DNA of 64,000 bases from Chachezhania sediminis (GTDB lineage: Bacteria; Pseudomonadota; Alphaproteobacteria; Rhodobacterales; Rhodobacteraceae). Of the stretch, positions 53,346 through 64,000 are shown piece after piece. Where the stretch lies: assembly GCF_009765275.1 (NCBI RefSeq), contig NZ_VOPH01000002.1, positions 806,001 through 870,000 of the forward strand, given 5' to 3'. The stretch's first letter is position 1; every line of letters starts with the position of its first letter. The position numbers and the translations under genes are program-made. The notes under the pieces were generated by a model. The model was not told where the DNA came from and ran no database searches. It was given only the letters and a program-made list of their open reading frames with translations.

Positions 53346-54137
53346 TTACTCCGCCAGCCGCAGGCCCAGAGGTTGACCGGCGGCGGGGTGCAGATCGTCG
53401 CCCGAACGGTGCAGCACCGCCATGCCCGGCGCGGCCGCGCCGAACAGCGCACGATAGGCCGGGTCGGCCCCGACCTCGGCCGGGGTGCCGTCGCAGAGCA
53501 CGCGGCCCCCCATCACCACGACCCGGTCCGAGGCCGCCATGACCACGTCCAGATCGTGGCTGACCATCACGACGGCGCAGCCCAGATCGCGGCGCGTGGT
53601 TTCGATCAGCCGATAGAAGCTGGCGGTGCCTTCGGCATCCAGGCCCTGGGTCGGTTCATCCAGCAATAGAAGGTCGGGCCTGCCCAGAAGCGCGCGGGCC
53701 AGAAGCACCCTCTGCCGCTGACCCCCGGACAGGTCCGCCAGCTGGCGCCGGGCCAGGTGGGCGGTGCCGGTGCGGTCGAGCGCCTCTTCGGCCTTGCCGC
53801 GGGCCGCACGGCGCGGCAGGTCCAGGAACCGGCGCGCGGTCATCGGCAGCGTCGGGTCCAGCGTCAGCGTCTGCGGCACGTAACCGATCCGCAGGCCGGG
53901 GTCGCGCTGAATGTCCCCGGCGGCGATGCGGACCGCCCCGATCAGGCTGCGCAGCAGGGTGGACTTGCCGGACCCGTTGCGGCCGACGATCGTCACGATC
54001 TCGCCCCGGGCAATGGTCAGGGACACGTCCTGCAGGACCGGCGTGCGATCCAGTACAACCGACAGGTTGCTGATGCGCACCAGCGGGGCCGCCGCGGGCA
54101 CCGGGCCCGGCAGGATATCGGCCGCGCGCAGGCTCAT
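53346..54137 (-). CDS. znuC: Zinc ABC transporter ATP-binding protein
   Basis: 263 residues from ATG 54137. Walker A GRNGSGKST near residue 61, Q-loop YVPQTLTLD, signature LSGGQRQRVLLARALLGRPD, Walker B LLLLDEPTQGLD, and H-loop VMVSHDL. The start overlaps the zur stop by four bases (ATGA), so zur, znuC and znuB are one coupled operon. Confidence 0.95.
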   Translation of the reverse strand: MSLRAADILPGPVPAAAPLVRISNLSVVLDRTPVLQDVSLTIARGEIVTIVGRNGSGKSTLLRSLIGAVRIAAGDIQRDPGLRIGYVPQTLTLDPTLPMTARRFLDLPRRAARGKAEEALDRTGTAHLARRQLADLSGGQRQRVLLARALLGRPDLLLLDEPTQGLDAEGTASFYRLIETTRRDLGCAVVMVSHDLDVVMAASDRVVVMGGRVLCDGTPAEVGADPAYRALFGAAAPGMAVLHRSGDDLHPAAGQPLGLRLAE

Positions 54138-54649
54138 GCCGCGACCTCGGCCGCGGCCGGGTCCTTGCGGCAGGCGGGGCAAAGCCCCTCGGCCTCGACC
54201 ACCTGGCGTTCGACCAGGAAACCCGTGGCCGCCGCGGCCTCGGCCAGGCCCGAGATGGTCAGATCGCCTTCGGCCTCGGCCACGGACCGGCAGTGGCGGC
54301 AAATCAGGAAGGCCGGCACGTGATCGTGCGCGCCATGACCGTGTTCGTCCAGAAGGGCACAGGCGGCATAGGCGTTCAGACGCTCGATCCGGTGAATCAG
54401 CCCGGCCTTCAAAAGGAAGTCGAGCGCCCGGTACACCGTCGGTGGCTGCGCGGCGTGGCCGTCCTGGACCAGAACTTCAAGGATGTCGTAGGCGCCGAAG
54501 GCCCGGTGCGCTTCCAGCAGGATTTCGAACACCCGGCGGCGCATGGGCGTGAACTGCAGCTTGTCTGCCTTGCAACGCGACTCGGCCTGCCGCATCGCGT
54601 CGTCGATGCAGCCAGCGTGATCGTGGCGTTCGAATCCTATGGCGGACAA
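54134..54649 (-). CDS. zur: Zinc uptake regulator (Fur family)
   Basis: 171 residues from a TTG at 54649, chosen because GGAGA precedes it by 6 bases and the protein then starts SAIGFERHDHAGC like related Zur proteins. An ATG at 54700 lies inside the probable Zur box and cannot be the start. The winged helix is about 25-85 (LQFTPMRRRVFEILLEAHRA, PPTVYRALDFLLKAGLIHRI). The dimer/zinc domain has EHGHGAHDHVPAFLICRHCR and LCPACRKD, giving a C-x2-C pair twice plus sensing His. It represses zinc uptake when zinc is ample. Confidence 0.9.
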   Translation of the reverse strand: MSAIGFERHDHAGCIDDAMRQAESRCKADKLQFTPMRRRVFEILLEAHRAFGAYDILEVLVQDGHAAQPPTVYRALDFLLKAGLIHRIERLNAYAACALLDEHGHGAHDHVPAFLICRHCRSVAEAEGDLTISGLAEAAAATGFLVERQVVEAEGLCPACRKDPAAAEVAA

Positions 54650-54679
54650 GGGCAGTCTCCGGAACCTGTCGAGAAGGGT

Positions 54680-54694
54680 TGTTACAGTATAACA
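54680..54694. promoter_or_regulatory. Zur box between zur-znuCB and znuA
   Basis: TGTTACAGTATAACA, a near-palindrome close to the usual Zur operator (TGTTATA/TATAACA halves). It lies 31 bases before zur and 50 bases before znuA, so it can control both directions. Confidence 0.8.
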
Positions 54695-54743
54695 TCTCAT
54701 CTATCAACCGCCCCCGAAGCGATTCTGTTTTGCGGAGATCCCC

Positions 54744-55751
54744 ATGGTTCCAGTCCTGTTCCCGCGCTGCCGTTCCGGCTGGCGCGCCGCCCCCCTGCGT
54801 GCGATTCGCCTGTCGGTGGCCGGCCTGTGCCTGAGTTCCGCCGCGCTGGCGGGGCCTGCGCCGAAGGTCGTGGCCGATATCGCCCCGGTGCAGTCCCTGG
54901 TTGCGATCGTCATGGCCGGTGTCGGAACGCCGAGCCTGCTGGTGCCCGTCGATGCATCCCCCCACAGCCTGGCGCTGAAGCCCAGCCAGGCCCGGGCGCT
55001 TTCGGAAGCAGACTTTGTCGTCTGGGTCGGGCCGGAACTGGAACCCTGGCTGGACCACCCGCTCGACTCGCTGGCCCCCGATGCGGCGCGCCTGTCGTTG
55101 CTGGACGACGGCGGAGCAGAGCCGTTGCCGTTCCGGCAGGGCATGGCGGTCGAAGGGCACGACGATCATGACGACCATGCGGATCACGACGATCATGACG
55201 ACCATGAGGGCGACGAGCACGGCCACCACCACGGGGACGAGGATCCCCATGCCTGGCTGGATCCGGCGATCGGGCGCAAGTGGCTGGGGGCCATTGCCGC
55301 GCAACTGGCAGAGGTCGATCCGGAAAATGCCGGGACCTATCGCGCCAATGCCGAGGCAGGGCAGGTGGAACTGCTGACGCTGGAACGGTCGGTGGCGGCC
55401 GAACTGGCGCCGGTGCGGGACCGCGCTTTCGTGACCGGGCACGACGCCTTCCAGTATTTCGAACACCGCTTCGGACTGAACTGGGTCGGGTCGGTCGCAG
55501 GCGGCGACGCCACCGCCCCCGGTCCGCGCCGGATCGCCGAGCTGCGCGACGTGCTGGCCGAGCGGGATGTCGTCTGCGCATTTTCCGATCCGCAGGTCAG
55601 CGACAAGCTTTTGCGTGCGGTGATCGAAGGCACGGATATCCGGCTGGGCACCATGGACCCGATCGGCCGGACCCTGCCGGAAGGGCCGGCGCACTATGCG
55701 GCGTTGATCACAGGACTGGCCGATGCCCTGAAGGGTTGCGTCGCGGAATAG
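54744..55751 (+). CDS. znuA: Zinc ABC transporter substrate-binding protein
   Basis: 335 residues; GGAGA precedes the ATG. The signal peptide ends near residue 36 (SSAALA). The ZnuA fold has metal His in DASPHSLALKPSQARAL (about 74), a long His/Asp-rich flexible loop at about 137-170 (EGHDDHDDHADHDDHDDH and GHHHGDEDPHAWLDP), then TGHDAFQYFEHRFGLNW (His) and the late Asp in AFSDPQVSDKLL. The loop is typical of ZnuA and is thought to capture or sense zinc. Divergent from zur across the Zur box. Confidence 0.95.
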   Translation: MVPVLFPRCRSGWRAAPLRAIRLSVAGLCLSSAALAGPAPKVVADIAPVQSLVAIVMAGVGTPSLLVPVDASPHSLALKPSQARALSEADFVVWVGPELEPWLDHPLDSLAPDAARLSLLDDGGAEPLPFRQGMAVEGHDDHDDHADHDDHDDHEGDEHGHHHGDEDPHAWLDPAIGRKWLGAIAAQLAEVDPENAGTYRANAEAGQVELLTLERSVAAELAPVRDRAFVTGHDAFQYFEHRFGLNWVGSVAGGDATAPGPRRIAELRDVLAERDVVCAFSDPQVSDKLLRAVIEGTDIRLGTMDPIGRTLPEGPAHYAALITGLADALKGCVAE

Positions 55752-55898
55752 GGATGCAACCGAATCTCGTGCCCGTTCAGGGGCGGCCGCTTGGCACGGG
55801 GCCGGCGGCCCCTCTTGAAGGCCCCCCGGCACGATACTAAGATTCGCTTAACGCATCTCCGGCTATGCTGCCGGACACCAGAATAAGGGGCAGGTGCC

Positions 55899-56516
55899 AT
55901 GAAGGATCCGATTTCGCAACTTACCAGTTTCGTGATCCCCACGGTGGAAGAAACCACCGCACGCGGATCTGTCCGCTATGATATCTTCTCGCGCCTGTTG
56001 AAGGAGCGGATCGTCTTCGTATCCGGCCCGGTGCAGGACGATATGGCCACGATCATCGTGGCCCAGCTGCTGTTCCTCGAGGCGGAAAGCCCGTCCAAGG
56101 AAATCTCCATGTACATCAACAGCCCGGGCGGCATCGTCACCTCGGGCCTGTCGATCTATGACACCATGCAGTACATCAAGCCCAAGATCGCGACCGTCTG
56201 CATTGGTCAGGCGTCCTCGATGGGGTCGGTTCTGCTGGTGGGTGGCGAACCCGGCATGCGGATGTCGCTGCCGAACAGCCGCATCATGGTCCACCAGCCG
56301 TCGGGCGGGTATCAGGGCCAGGCGTCAGACATCATGATCCACGCGGCCGAGACGCAGAAGCTGAAGGACCGCCTGTACGAGATCTATACCAAGCACACCG
56401 GTCAGCCGAAGGAAGCGGTCGAGAAGGCCTTGGATCGCGACAACTTCATGTCGCCGGAAGAGGCCAAGGCCTGGGGTCACATTGACGAGATCGTGGCACA
56501 TCGCGGCGACGCGTGA
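55899..56516 (+). CDS. clpP: ATP-dependent Clp protease proteolytic subunit
   Basis: 205 residues. The Ser-His-Asp triad is intact: S107 in [11 protein letters not shown]132 in [10 protein letters not shown] and D181 in ALDRDNFMS, with the same spacing as in E. coli ClpP. The oligomer/substrate segment [20 protein letters not shown] is conserved. It forms the tetradecameric chamber that works with ClpX, encoded 435 bp downstream. Confidence 0.97.
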   Translation: MKDPISQLTSFVIPTVEETTARGSVRYDIFSRLLKERIVFVSGPVQDDMATIIVAQLLFLEAESPSKEISMYINSPGGIVTSGLSIYDTMQYIKPKIATVCIGQASSMGSVLLVGGEPGMRMSLPNSRIMVHQPSGGYQGQASDIMIHAAETQKLKDRLYEIYTKHTGQPKEAVEKALDRDNFMSPEEAKAWGHIDEIVAHRGDA

Positions 56517-56533
56517 TCCTGACGGATTCGGAC

Positions 56534-56556
56534 GCCGGCACCGGATAGGTGCCGGC
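56534..56556 (+). terminator. Hairpin after clpP
   Basis: GCCGGCACC-GGATA-GGTGCCGGC, perfect 9-bp stem 17 bases after the clpP stop, no T-run. Possible terminator or 3'-end stabiliser. Confidence 0.5.
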
Positions 56557-56621
56557 GACACCGGTCAGCGGTCTTCGGACCGGGTGCCATGATGACGGAT
56601 TGGGCCGTTTGGGATTTTATT

Positions 56622-56646
56622 CCAAAATGACGTAGCGTCATTTTGG
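56622..56646. other. Perfect AT-containing hairpin in the clpP-clpX gap
   Basis: CCAAAATGACG-TAG-CGTCATTTTGG, an 11-bp perfect inverted repeat. The gap (56517-56951) otherwise shows no gene. The hairpin may be a clpP terminator, a repeat or an operator for clpX. Confidence 0.55.
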
Positions 56647-56951
56647 CCGGGGCGACCCGGGCCGGCAAAATGGGCCGGTGTAAATGGCCTTTTTGACCCT
56701 TCTCGCCGGTCCCGTCGCATCCGGGGCCGCCGGTCCGCAGGATGCCGGTCCGGACAGGTTACCTTAACCAGTGGGGAAGGCAGGGCCTTTACCAGCCGCG
56801 ATTTTGAGATTGTAGTGACTTTGGCGCTGTCCTAGATTGCCTAGAAGTCGGACGCGAAGGCCCGGACGCGGGGGTCTGAACAAGAAGATCCGGCAGTGCC
56901 GGGGGGCATGTTGGACGACGAGGCCCGAAAGGGAAGCCCGAAAGGTAGAAC

Positions 56952-58220
<1,269 letters not shown>

Positions 58221-58443
58221 TCGGCACGGCAATCGGCGGGCCCGTCAAATCAAATCCGGACAGGCAGGACGTTTCATGGTATCTTTGGCCGGGGCTTCCC
58301 CAGGACCAAAGGTCCTTGCTGCCGCCGGGTTGCCACCCTGCGCGCCCGTGTCGCCCCGCGTCATCCAGCCAGTCCCGATGCGGCCACTGGACCTTGCCGG
58401 GGCTTTGCGCCATATCTGAACCAGCACAAGGCCGGAGGCACCC

Positions 58444-58827
58444 ATGAGCATCAAGGACATGTTCCTGCACGCGACGACCTGGTGGCACGGCCAGACCCTG
58501 CCGACCAAGATCTTCACGTCCCGTCACGGCGTGAAAGTGGGCGAGGACGACCAGGGCAACATCTATTACCGTACGCGCGACGACAGCCGCCGGTGGGTGA
58601 TCTTCAACGGCCTGGTCGAGGCAAGCCGCATCGGTCCCGACTGGCACGGCTGGCTGCACCGTACCTTCGACGATCCGCCGACGGCCAAGCCGCTGGTGCA
58701 CAAGCCGTGGGAAAAGCCCCATATCGAGAATCTGACCGGGACTCCGCTGGCCTATGTGCCACCCGGATCGCTGCGCCGGCCCGACCCCGTCGCCCGCAGC
58801 GACTACGAGGCGTGGAGCCCCGAATAA
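58444..58827 (+). CDS. NADH:ubiquinone oxidoreductase 17.2-kDa-type subunit (NDUFA12 family)
   Basis: 127 residues. The family core is clear: [20 protein letters not shown] near 31-50, [31 protein letters not shown], and the C-terminal [20 protein letters not shown]. It is a supernumerary complex I subunit shared by Alphaproteobacteria and mitochondria, away from the nuo operon as is usual. The next gene, mlaD, starts 21 bp later. Confidence 0.93.
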   Translation: MSIKDMFLHATTWWHGQTLPTKIFTSRHGVKVGEDDQGNIYYRTRDDSRRWVIFNGLVEASRIGPDWHGWLHRTFDDPPTAKPLVHKPWEKPHIENLTGTPLAYVPPGSLRRPDPVARSDYEAWSPE

Positions 58828-58848
58828 TCATTCAAGGGACCTGACCCC

Positions 58849-59304
58849 ATGTCGCAGAATCCCGTCGAGATCGTCGTCGGTGGCGTCGTTCTTGCCGCCG
58901 CCATCGCCTTTGCCGTCTTCGCCGGACAGACCGCCGGTATCTCCGGCGGCGGATCCAGCTACCCGCTCACCGCCTCGTTCCGGTCGGTCGAAGGGGTCAG
59001 CGTCGGAACCGACGTGCGCCTGGCCGGCGTCAAGGTCGGAACTGTCTCGCGCCTGGACCTGGACCCCGACACCTATCGGGCAACGGCCACGCTGAACGTG
59101 ACGGACAAGATCCTGATCCCCGACGACAGCGCCGTCATCGTGTCTTCCGAAGGTCTTCTGGGCGGCAACTTCGTCGAGATCAGCCCCGGCGGCTCGATGG
59201 ACTATTTCGCCCCGGGCGGAGAGATTACCGACACCCAGGGGGCGGTCAGCCTGATTTCGCTTCTGGTCCAGTTCGTCACCGGCAGCGGGAGCAGCGAAGA
59301 GTGA
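58849..59304 (+). CDS. mlaD: Outer-membrane lipid asymmetry protein MlaD (MCE domain)
   Basis: 151 residues. One N-terminal membrane helix (EIVVGGVVLAAAIAFAVFAG) and an MCE domain with GVSVGTDVRLAGVKVGTVS and the SSEGLLGGNFVEISPGG segment. It binds phospholipid in the periplasm for the Mla transport system; mlaEFC are not in this window. The stop overlaps the GTG start of the DUF2155 gene, a pairing typical of the family. Confidence 0.9.
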   Translation: MSQNPVEIVVGGVVLAAAIAFAVFAGQTAGISGGGSSYPLTASFRSVEGVSVGTDVRLAGVKVGTVSRLDLDPDTYRATATLNVTDKILIPDDSAVIVSSEGLLGGNFVEISPGGSMDYFAPGGEITDTQGAVSLISLLVQFVTGSGSSEE

Positions 59305-59690
59305 TCCGCGCGGCCCTGCTGGCACTGGCAGGGCTGGCGGTGTCGCCGGTCCTGGCACAGGATACGTCCGTGCCGGTCCAGGCCGGTCCTTCCGTCCTGT
59401 CTGGCTCCGGTGCCGTGCTGCGGGGCCTGGACAAGGTCAGCGGTCACAAGATGGACGTGGAACTGTCCCGCGGCGGCCGGGCGGTGATCTTCGGTCTGGA
59501 CGTGCGTCTGGGCGACTGCCGCTATCCCCGCAGGAACCCCACGGGCGATGGTTATGCCTTGCTGGAGGTGCGCCGCGTCGGACATCCGGAAATCGAGTTC
59601 GAAGGCTGGATGGTCGCGTCGGCCCCGGCACTGAACGCGCTGGACGATCCCCGCTACGATGTCTGGCTGGTGCGCTGCAAGATTTCCTGA
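59301..59690 (+). CDS. DUF2155 periplasmic protein
   Basis: 129 residues from GTG 59301, overlapping the mlaD stop. A signal peptide (1-19, ending SPVLA) precedes a DUF2155 domain with GSGAVLRGLDKVSGHKMDVE, LGDCRYPRRNPTGDGYALLE (one conserved Cys) and the end YDVWLVRCKIS (second Cys), likely a disulfide. Function unknown; placed beside mlaD and the complex I subunit as in many Rhodobacteraceae. Its last 37 bases overlap the 3' end of aat on the other strand. Confidence 0.85.
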   Translation: MIRAALLALAGLAVSPVLAQDTSVPVQAGPSVLSGSGAVLRGLDKVSGHKMDVELSRGGRAVIFGLDVRLGDCRYPRRNPTGDGYALLEVRRVGHPEIEFEGWMVASAPALNALDDPRYDVWLVRCKIS

Positions 59691-60286
59691 ACCGACGGTA
59701 TCGCCGGAGCGGTGAACGAGGCGGGGCGGGCAATCGCTTCGGCCAGCTGTCGGCGGTATTCGCCTCGCGAAATCTCTACCGCGCCCAGCGAGGCCAGGTG
59801 TGATGTCAGGAACTGCGTGTCGAACAGGGTGAACCCGCCGCGGTTCAGCCGGTCCACAAGATAGGCCAGCGCCACTTTCGACGCATCCGTCCGGCGCGAG
59901 AACATGCTTTCCCCGAAGAAGGCCGCCCCCAGCACCACGCCGTAGACCCCGCCGACCAGCAGATCGCCGTCATAGACCTCCAGCGAATGGGCATGGCCCA
60001 GCTCGTGCAGGTCCAGGTATCGGTCGCGAATCTCGTCGTTGATCCAGGTCTCGGCCCGGTCGGCACAGCCGTCGACAACGCCGGCAAAGTCGCGGTCGGT
60101 GTCGATGCGGAAGACCCCGCTGCGGATCCGCCGTGCCAGAGACCGCGAGATTCGGAAACCGTCCAGCGGGAACACGCCCCGGCGCCGCGGATCGACCCAG
60201 AAGATTTCCGGGTCGTCGCGATGCTCGGACATCGGGAAGATCCCGATGGAATAGGCATGCAGCAGCAGTTCGGGCGTCAGGGTCAT
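59654..60286 (-). CDS. aat: Leucyl/phenylalanyl-tRNA--protein transferase
   Basis: 210 residues. It attaches Leu or Phe from tRNA to N-terminal Arg/Lys of proteins, marking them for ClpAP/ClpS degradation. Signature segments: the start ELLLHAYSIGIFPMSEHRDD, EIFWVDPRRRGVFPLDGFRI, HELGHAHSLEVYDGDLLVGG and GGFTLFDTQFLTSHLASLGA. Full length. Its 3' end overlaps DUF2155 by 37 bp in convergent orientation. Confidence 0.95.
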   Translation of the reverse strand: MTLTPELLLHAYSIGIFPMSEHRDDPEIFWVDPRRRGVFPLDGFRISRSLARRIRSGVFRIDTDRDFAGVVDGCADRAETWINDEIRDRYLDLHELGHAHSLEVYDGDLLVGGVYGVVLGAAFFGESMFSRRTDASKVALAYLVDRLNRGGFTLFDTQFLTSHLASLGAVEISRGEYRRQLAEAIARPASFTAPAIPSVQEILQRTSQTS

Positions 60287-60413
60287 AGGCCGTCAAAATG
60301 CCCGGCGCGGCGCGCAGGCGCCGCATCGCGCCCGATCCGCCGGGGCGGGCGGGTGGGGCGGTGAGGGCGCGATCCCGCCGTCACGGACGATGGACCGCCG
60401 CCCCCCAAGAGGA

Positions 60414-61766
<1,353 letters not shown>

Positions 61767-61829
61767 CTCTAGGCCCCGCGCGGTCCTTGATTGGGTCGCG
61801 CCGCCCTTTTGACGGCGCAGGGATCGAAT

Positions 61830-61851
61830 GGCCGCCCCGTTGCGGGCGGCC
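61830..61851 (-). other. Hairpin between accB and accC
   Basis: GGCCGCCC-N6-GGGCGGCC, perfect 8-bp stem, in the accB-accC gap. Without a T-run it more likely tunes mRNA processing or stability than terminates fully. Confidence 0.5.
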
Positions 61852-61857
61852 GGCGGA

Positions 61858-62361
61858 TCATTCGATGATGACGAGCGGCGTGCCGTATTCGACAGCCGCC
61901 TGATCCTCGACCAGGATCCGGCGCACGGTGCCGGCCCGCGGCGCGGGGATGTGGTTCATGGTCTTCATCGCCTCGACGATCAGCAGGGTCTGACCTTCGG
62001 TCACGGTAGCGCCCACGGAAACGAAGGGATCCGCGCCCGGTTCGGCCTGCATGTAGACAGTGCCCACCATGGGTGAGGTCACGGCGCCGGGATGGTCGGC
62101 CGGATCCTCGGCCGCGGCCGGTGCGGCGGTTGCGGCAGCGGGTGCTGCGGCAGGGGCCGCTGCCGCCGGGGCGGCGACCGGGGCGGCGGCGGGCACATGA
62201 GCCACCACTTGCGGCGGCGTCCGGGTTACGCGGACATTGAGGCTGTGATGCGAGCCGTCCTCGCGTTCGACATGAAGCTCTGTCAGGTCGTTCTCGCGCA
62301 GGAGACGGGCCAGAGCCTCGATGAAGGCCACGTCGGCGTCGTGTGTGTTGCTCTCGGTCAT
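61858..62361 (-). CDS. accB: Biotin carboxyl carrier protein of acetyl-CoA carboxylase
   Basis: 167 residues from ATG 62361. N-terminal segment (1-60), an Ala/Pro-rich flexible linker (about 62-95) and the C-terminal biotinyl domain (about 95-167), with the biotin Lys in [14 protein letters not shown]. The usual AMKM motif is AMKTM here, a common variant. It carries carboxyl-biotin between AccC and the transferase. Confidence 0.95.
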   Translation of the reverse strand: MTESNTHDADVAFIEALARLLRENDLTELHVEREDGSHHSLNVRVTRTPPQVVAHVPAAAPVAAPAAAAPAAAPAAATAAPAAAEDPADHPGAVTSPMVGTVYMQAEPGADPFVSVGATVTEGQTLLIVEAMKTMNHIPAPRAGTVRRILVEDQAAVEYGTPLVIIE

Positions 62362-62649
62362 ACAGGTCCTCGGCCTATGTCGAAACGGGCGGGCTCCGTT
62401 TTCGCGGTTTTGGGGGCTTATAGGCCAAGGGTAAACGGGTGAAAAGCGGTCTCGCACATGTCGGCAAGGGCTCGTTCGCGGAACTGTGCGTCGGATGGGG
62501 GCACGAAGGGTGCCCCAGGGTCATGCAAGTGGCCCCCGTAGCCGTTTGGGCCCGGCGTGCTCCGATCCGCCGGATGTCTTCGGCGTTCGATGCCCCGGAC
62601 CGGGCGCGGGACGGGCGATCCGGACGCGGGGCAGGGGGGCAAACGGAAA
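62362..62649. other. Intergenic region upstream of accB, no gene seen
   Basis: Between the accB start and the livF terminator. Open frames here are Pro/Arg-rich and unsupported. I do not see aroQ, which often precedes accB in related genomes. The accB promoter should lie here. Confidence 0.55.
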
Positions 62650-62677
62650 CGGGCCGCATCCCAGGATGCGGCCCGTC
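62650..62677 (-). terminator. Terminator hairpin of the liv ABC operon
   Basis: ACGGGCCGCATCC-CA-GGATGCGGCCCGT, a 13-bp perfect stem, followed on the minus strand by TTTCCGTTTG, 28 bases after the livF stop. Confidence 0.85.
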
Positions 62678-62705
62678 TGAGGAATCCCGCCAGGGATGGG
62701 GAGGG

Positions 62706-63461
62706 TCAGATGGCGAGATATTCCGAACGCAGCTCGGCATTGGACAGGACGTCCTTGGCCGAGCCGTCGAAGACCACGGAGCCGGTGTCGAGGATCACGG
62801 CCCGGTCGGACAGTTCCAGCGCGCGGACGGCGTTCTGTTCGACGATGATCGTGGTCATGCCCTGTTCCTTGATGTGCATGAGCGTCTTTTCGATCTCGTC
62901 GACGATCACCGGGGCCAGGCCTTCATAGGGTTCGTCCAGGAGCAGCACCTTGATGTCCCGTGACAGGGCGCGCGCGATGGCCAGCATCTGCTGTTCGCCG
63001 CCCGACAGCGTCACACCTTCCTGCTTGCGGCGTTCGCCCAAGCGCGGGAAAAGTTCGTAGACCCGCTCCAGCGACCAGCCGACCGGCGGGGCGATCTGGG
63101 CCAGCTGCAGGTTTTCCTCGACTGTCAGGCCGGGGATGATGCGGCGGTCTTCAGGCACCAGGCCAAGACCCGCGCGCGCTGCCTGGTGGCTGGACATGTT
63201 GTGCAGCGGTTGGTGGTCCAGCCAGATTTCACCATGGGTGACCTGCGGATCGCCGATCCGGGCGATGGACCGCAGGGTCGAGGTCTTGCCGGCGCCGTTC
63301 CGGCCCAGCAGTGCCAGGATCTCGCCCTCGTGCACGTTGAAGCTGACGCCCTGCACGATGTAACTTTCGCCGTAATAGGCATGCACGTCCCAGACCGACA
63401 GGAAGGCCGGTGCCGTGGCCGCCATGTTGGCGTTCTTGGAGAAGTCGGGTTTGACGTTCAT
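62706..63461 (-). CDS. livF: Branched-chain amino acid-type ABC transporter ATP-binding protein (LivF family)
   Basis: 251 residues; GAGAGGA precedes the ATG. The first 20 residues are a polar extension before the ABC domain. Walker A LLGRNGAGKTSTLRS near 52, Q-loop region LGLVPEDRRIIPGLTV, signature TLSGGEQQMLAIARALSRD, Walker B KVLLLDEPYEGLAP, H-switch region TTIIVEQNAVRAL. LivF-type subunits power uptake of branched-chain amino acids, urea or amides. It is downstream of livG. Confidence 0.93.
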   Translation of the reverse strand: MNVKPDFSKNANMAATAPAFLSVWDVHAYYGESYIVQGVSFNVHEGEILALLGRNGAGKTSTLRSIARIGDPQVTHGEIWLDHQPLHNMSSHQAARAGLGLVPEDRRIIPGLTVEENLQLAQIAPPVGWSLERVYELFPRLGERRKQEGVTLSGGEQQMLAIARALSRDIKVLLLDEPYEGLAPVIVDEIEKTLMHIKEQGMTTIIVEQNAVRALELSDRAVILDTGSVVFDGSAKDVLSNAELRSEYLAI

Positions 63462-63545
63462 CTTCGGGTCCTCTCGGAAGGAGGGGGCGGACGTACCGCC
63501 ATAAGTTGAGCCGGTCGGCGGGGTTTGCCCCGCCGTTGCCGGTGA

Positions 63546-64000
63546 TCAGGCGCTTTCGCCCAGATAGGCCTCGCGCACCTTCGGATTGCCGCGGATATTC
63601 TGCGGCTCGTCCTCGACCAGGGGCGTGCCCTGGGCCAGGACGGTGATCCGGTCGGCCAGCGAAAAGACGACGTGCATGTCGTGCTCGATGATCGCGATGG
63701 TGATGTCGCGTTCCGCCTTGATCTGCCTCAGCAGGTCGATCGTGTTGTTGGTATCGGCCCGCGCCATGCCGGCGGTGGGTTCGTCCAGAAGCAGCAGGCG
63801 GGGCTGCTGCGACAGGCACATGCCGATCTCCAGCCTTCGCTTGTCGCCCCGTGACATCGACGCCGCGTGCATGTGACGCTTGTCGATCATGTTCATGTCG
63901 ATCAGCATCTTTTCCGCCTGCTCGACCATCTCGGCCTCGCTGGCCACGGTTTCGTAAGCGTGCATCCGGAACGACCCGTCGCGCTTGGCAAAGATCGGGA
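63546..64000 (-). CDS. livG: LivG-family ABC transporter ATP-binding protein, N-terminus cut by window edge
   Basis: The frame is open through base 64000, so about 150 C-terminal residues are visible and the Walker A half is missing. Visible motifs: signature-like MSRGDKRRLEIGMCLSQQPR (with SRGDKRR replacing the usual SGGQQR), Walker B LLLLDEPTAGMARADT and H-loop IIEHDMHVV, then the LivG-type C-terminal tail IRGNPKVREAYLGESA. The SRGDK variant signature is found in some liv-type ATPases. An ATG at 63965 is internal and not the start. It pairs with livF 85 bp downstream. Confidence 0.9.
   Translation of the reverse strand, partial: PIFAKRDGSFRMHAYETVASEAEMVEQAEKMLIDMNMIDKRHMHAASMSRGDKRRLEIGMCLSQQPRLLLLDEPTAGMARADTNNTIDLLRQIKAERDITIAIIEHDMHVVFSLADRITVLAQGTPLVEDEPQNIRGNPKVREAYLGESA

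Overview
The window is 64 kb of high-GC (roughly two-thirds G+C) chromosome from an alphaproteobacterium, most likely a member of the Rhodobacteraceae/Paracoccaceae. This rests on family-typical content and order (serC-serA, accB-accC-aat-DUF2155-mlaD-NDUFA12-like subunit, zur-znuCB/znuA, clpP-clpX, DUF2064, RNase R with a basic tail, Hint-domain and RTX proteins) and on short palindromic repeats of a kind common in these genomes. It is inferred from gene content only.

Layout. 1-9.6 kb: a partial SGNH hydrolase coupled to an MFS exporter with a divergent LysR regulator, a complete TRAP transporter (dctMQP), a MetA-type outer-membrane protein, and a MATE exporter overlapping a small glyoxalase-related gene. 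9.6-15.3 kb: an aromatic catabolic operon (hmgA, VOC protein, metallo-beta-lactamase-fold protein, DinB protein, FAD monooxygenase, DUF2783) divergent from a MarR regulator. A 44-bp near-perfect palindrome lies on top of a near-consensus promoter between them. The monooxygenase/DUF2783 pair looks like a two-component hydroxylase that would feed homogentisate to HmgA. 15.5-19.4 kb: an OmpR-type response regulator, a hybrid histidine kinase and a Hint-domain protein. 20-26.5 kb: dapE, DUF2064, rnr, a YCII/AHSA1/ArsR operon and serB.

26.5-39.3 kb is the accessory part. It holds a 1443-residue RTX protein with a beta-1,3-glucanase-like N-terminus, ilvD, a Cys-rich protein, an FAD oxidoreductase, and a compact 3.0-kb mobilizable element directly upstream of serC. 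The element carries a MOBV-type relaxase, a winged-helix replication-type protein, a strongly structured oriT-like region and a small coiled-coil ORF, but no integrase. It is bounded by two 41-bp direct repeats, and its integration swaps the 3' end of the small ORF for chromosomal sequence. This is the most unusual system in the window.

39.4-64 kb is mostly core: serC-serA with REP-like hairpins, a heme-copper-oxidase-like small membrane protein, a PP2A-like phosphatase, putA, a TPR protein, tRNA-Leu(UAA), an EmrAB-type pump, a BKACE-family enzyme, the Zur-regulated zinc uptake locus, clpP-clpX, the NDUFA12-like complex I subunit, mlaD, DUF2155, aat, accC-accB and two branched-chain amino acid ABC ATPases, the last cut by the window end. 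I saw no rRNA, CRISPR array, prophage or complete insertion sequence.
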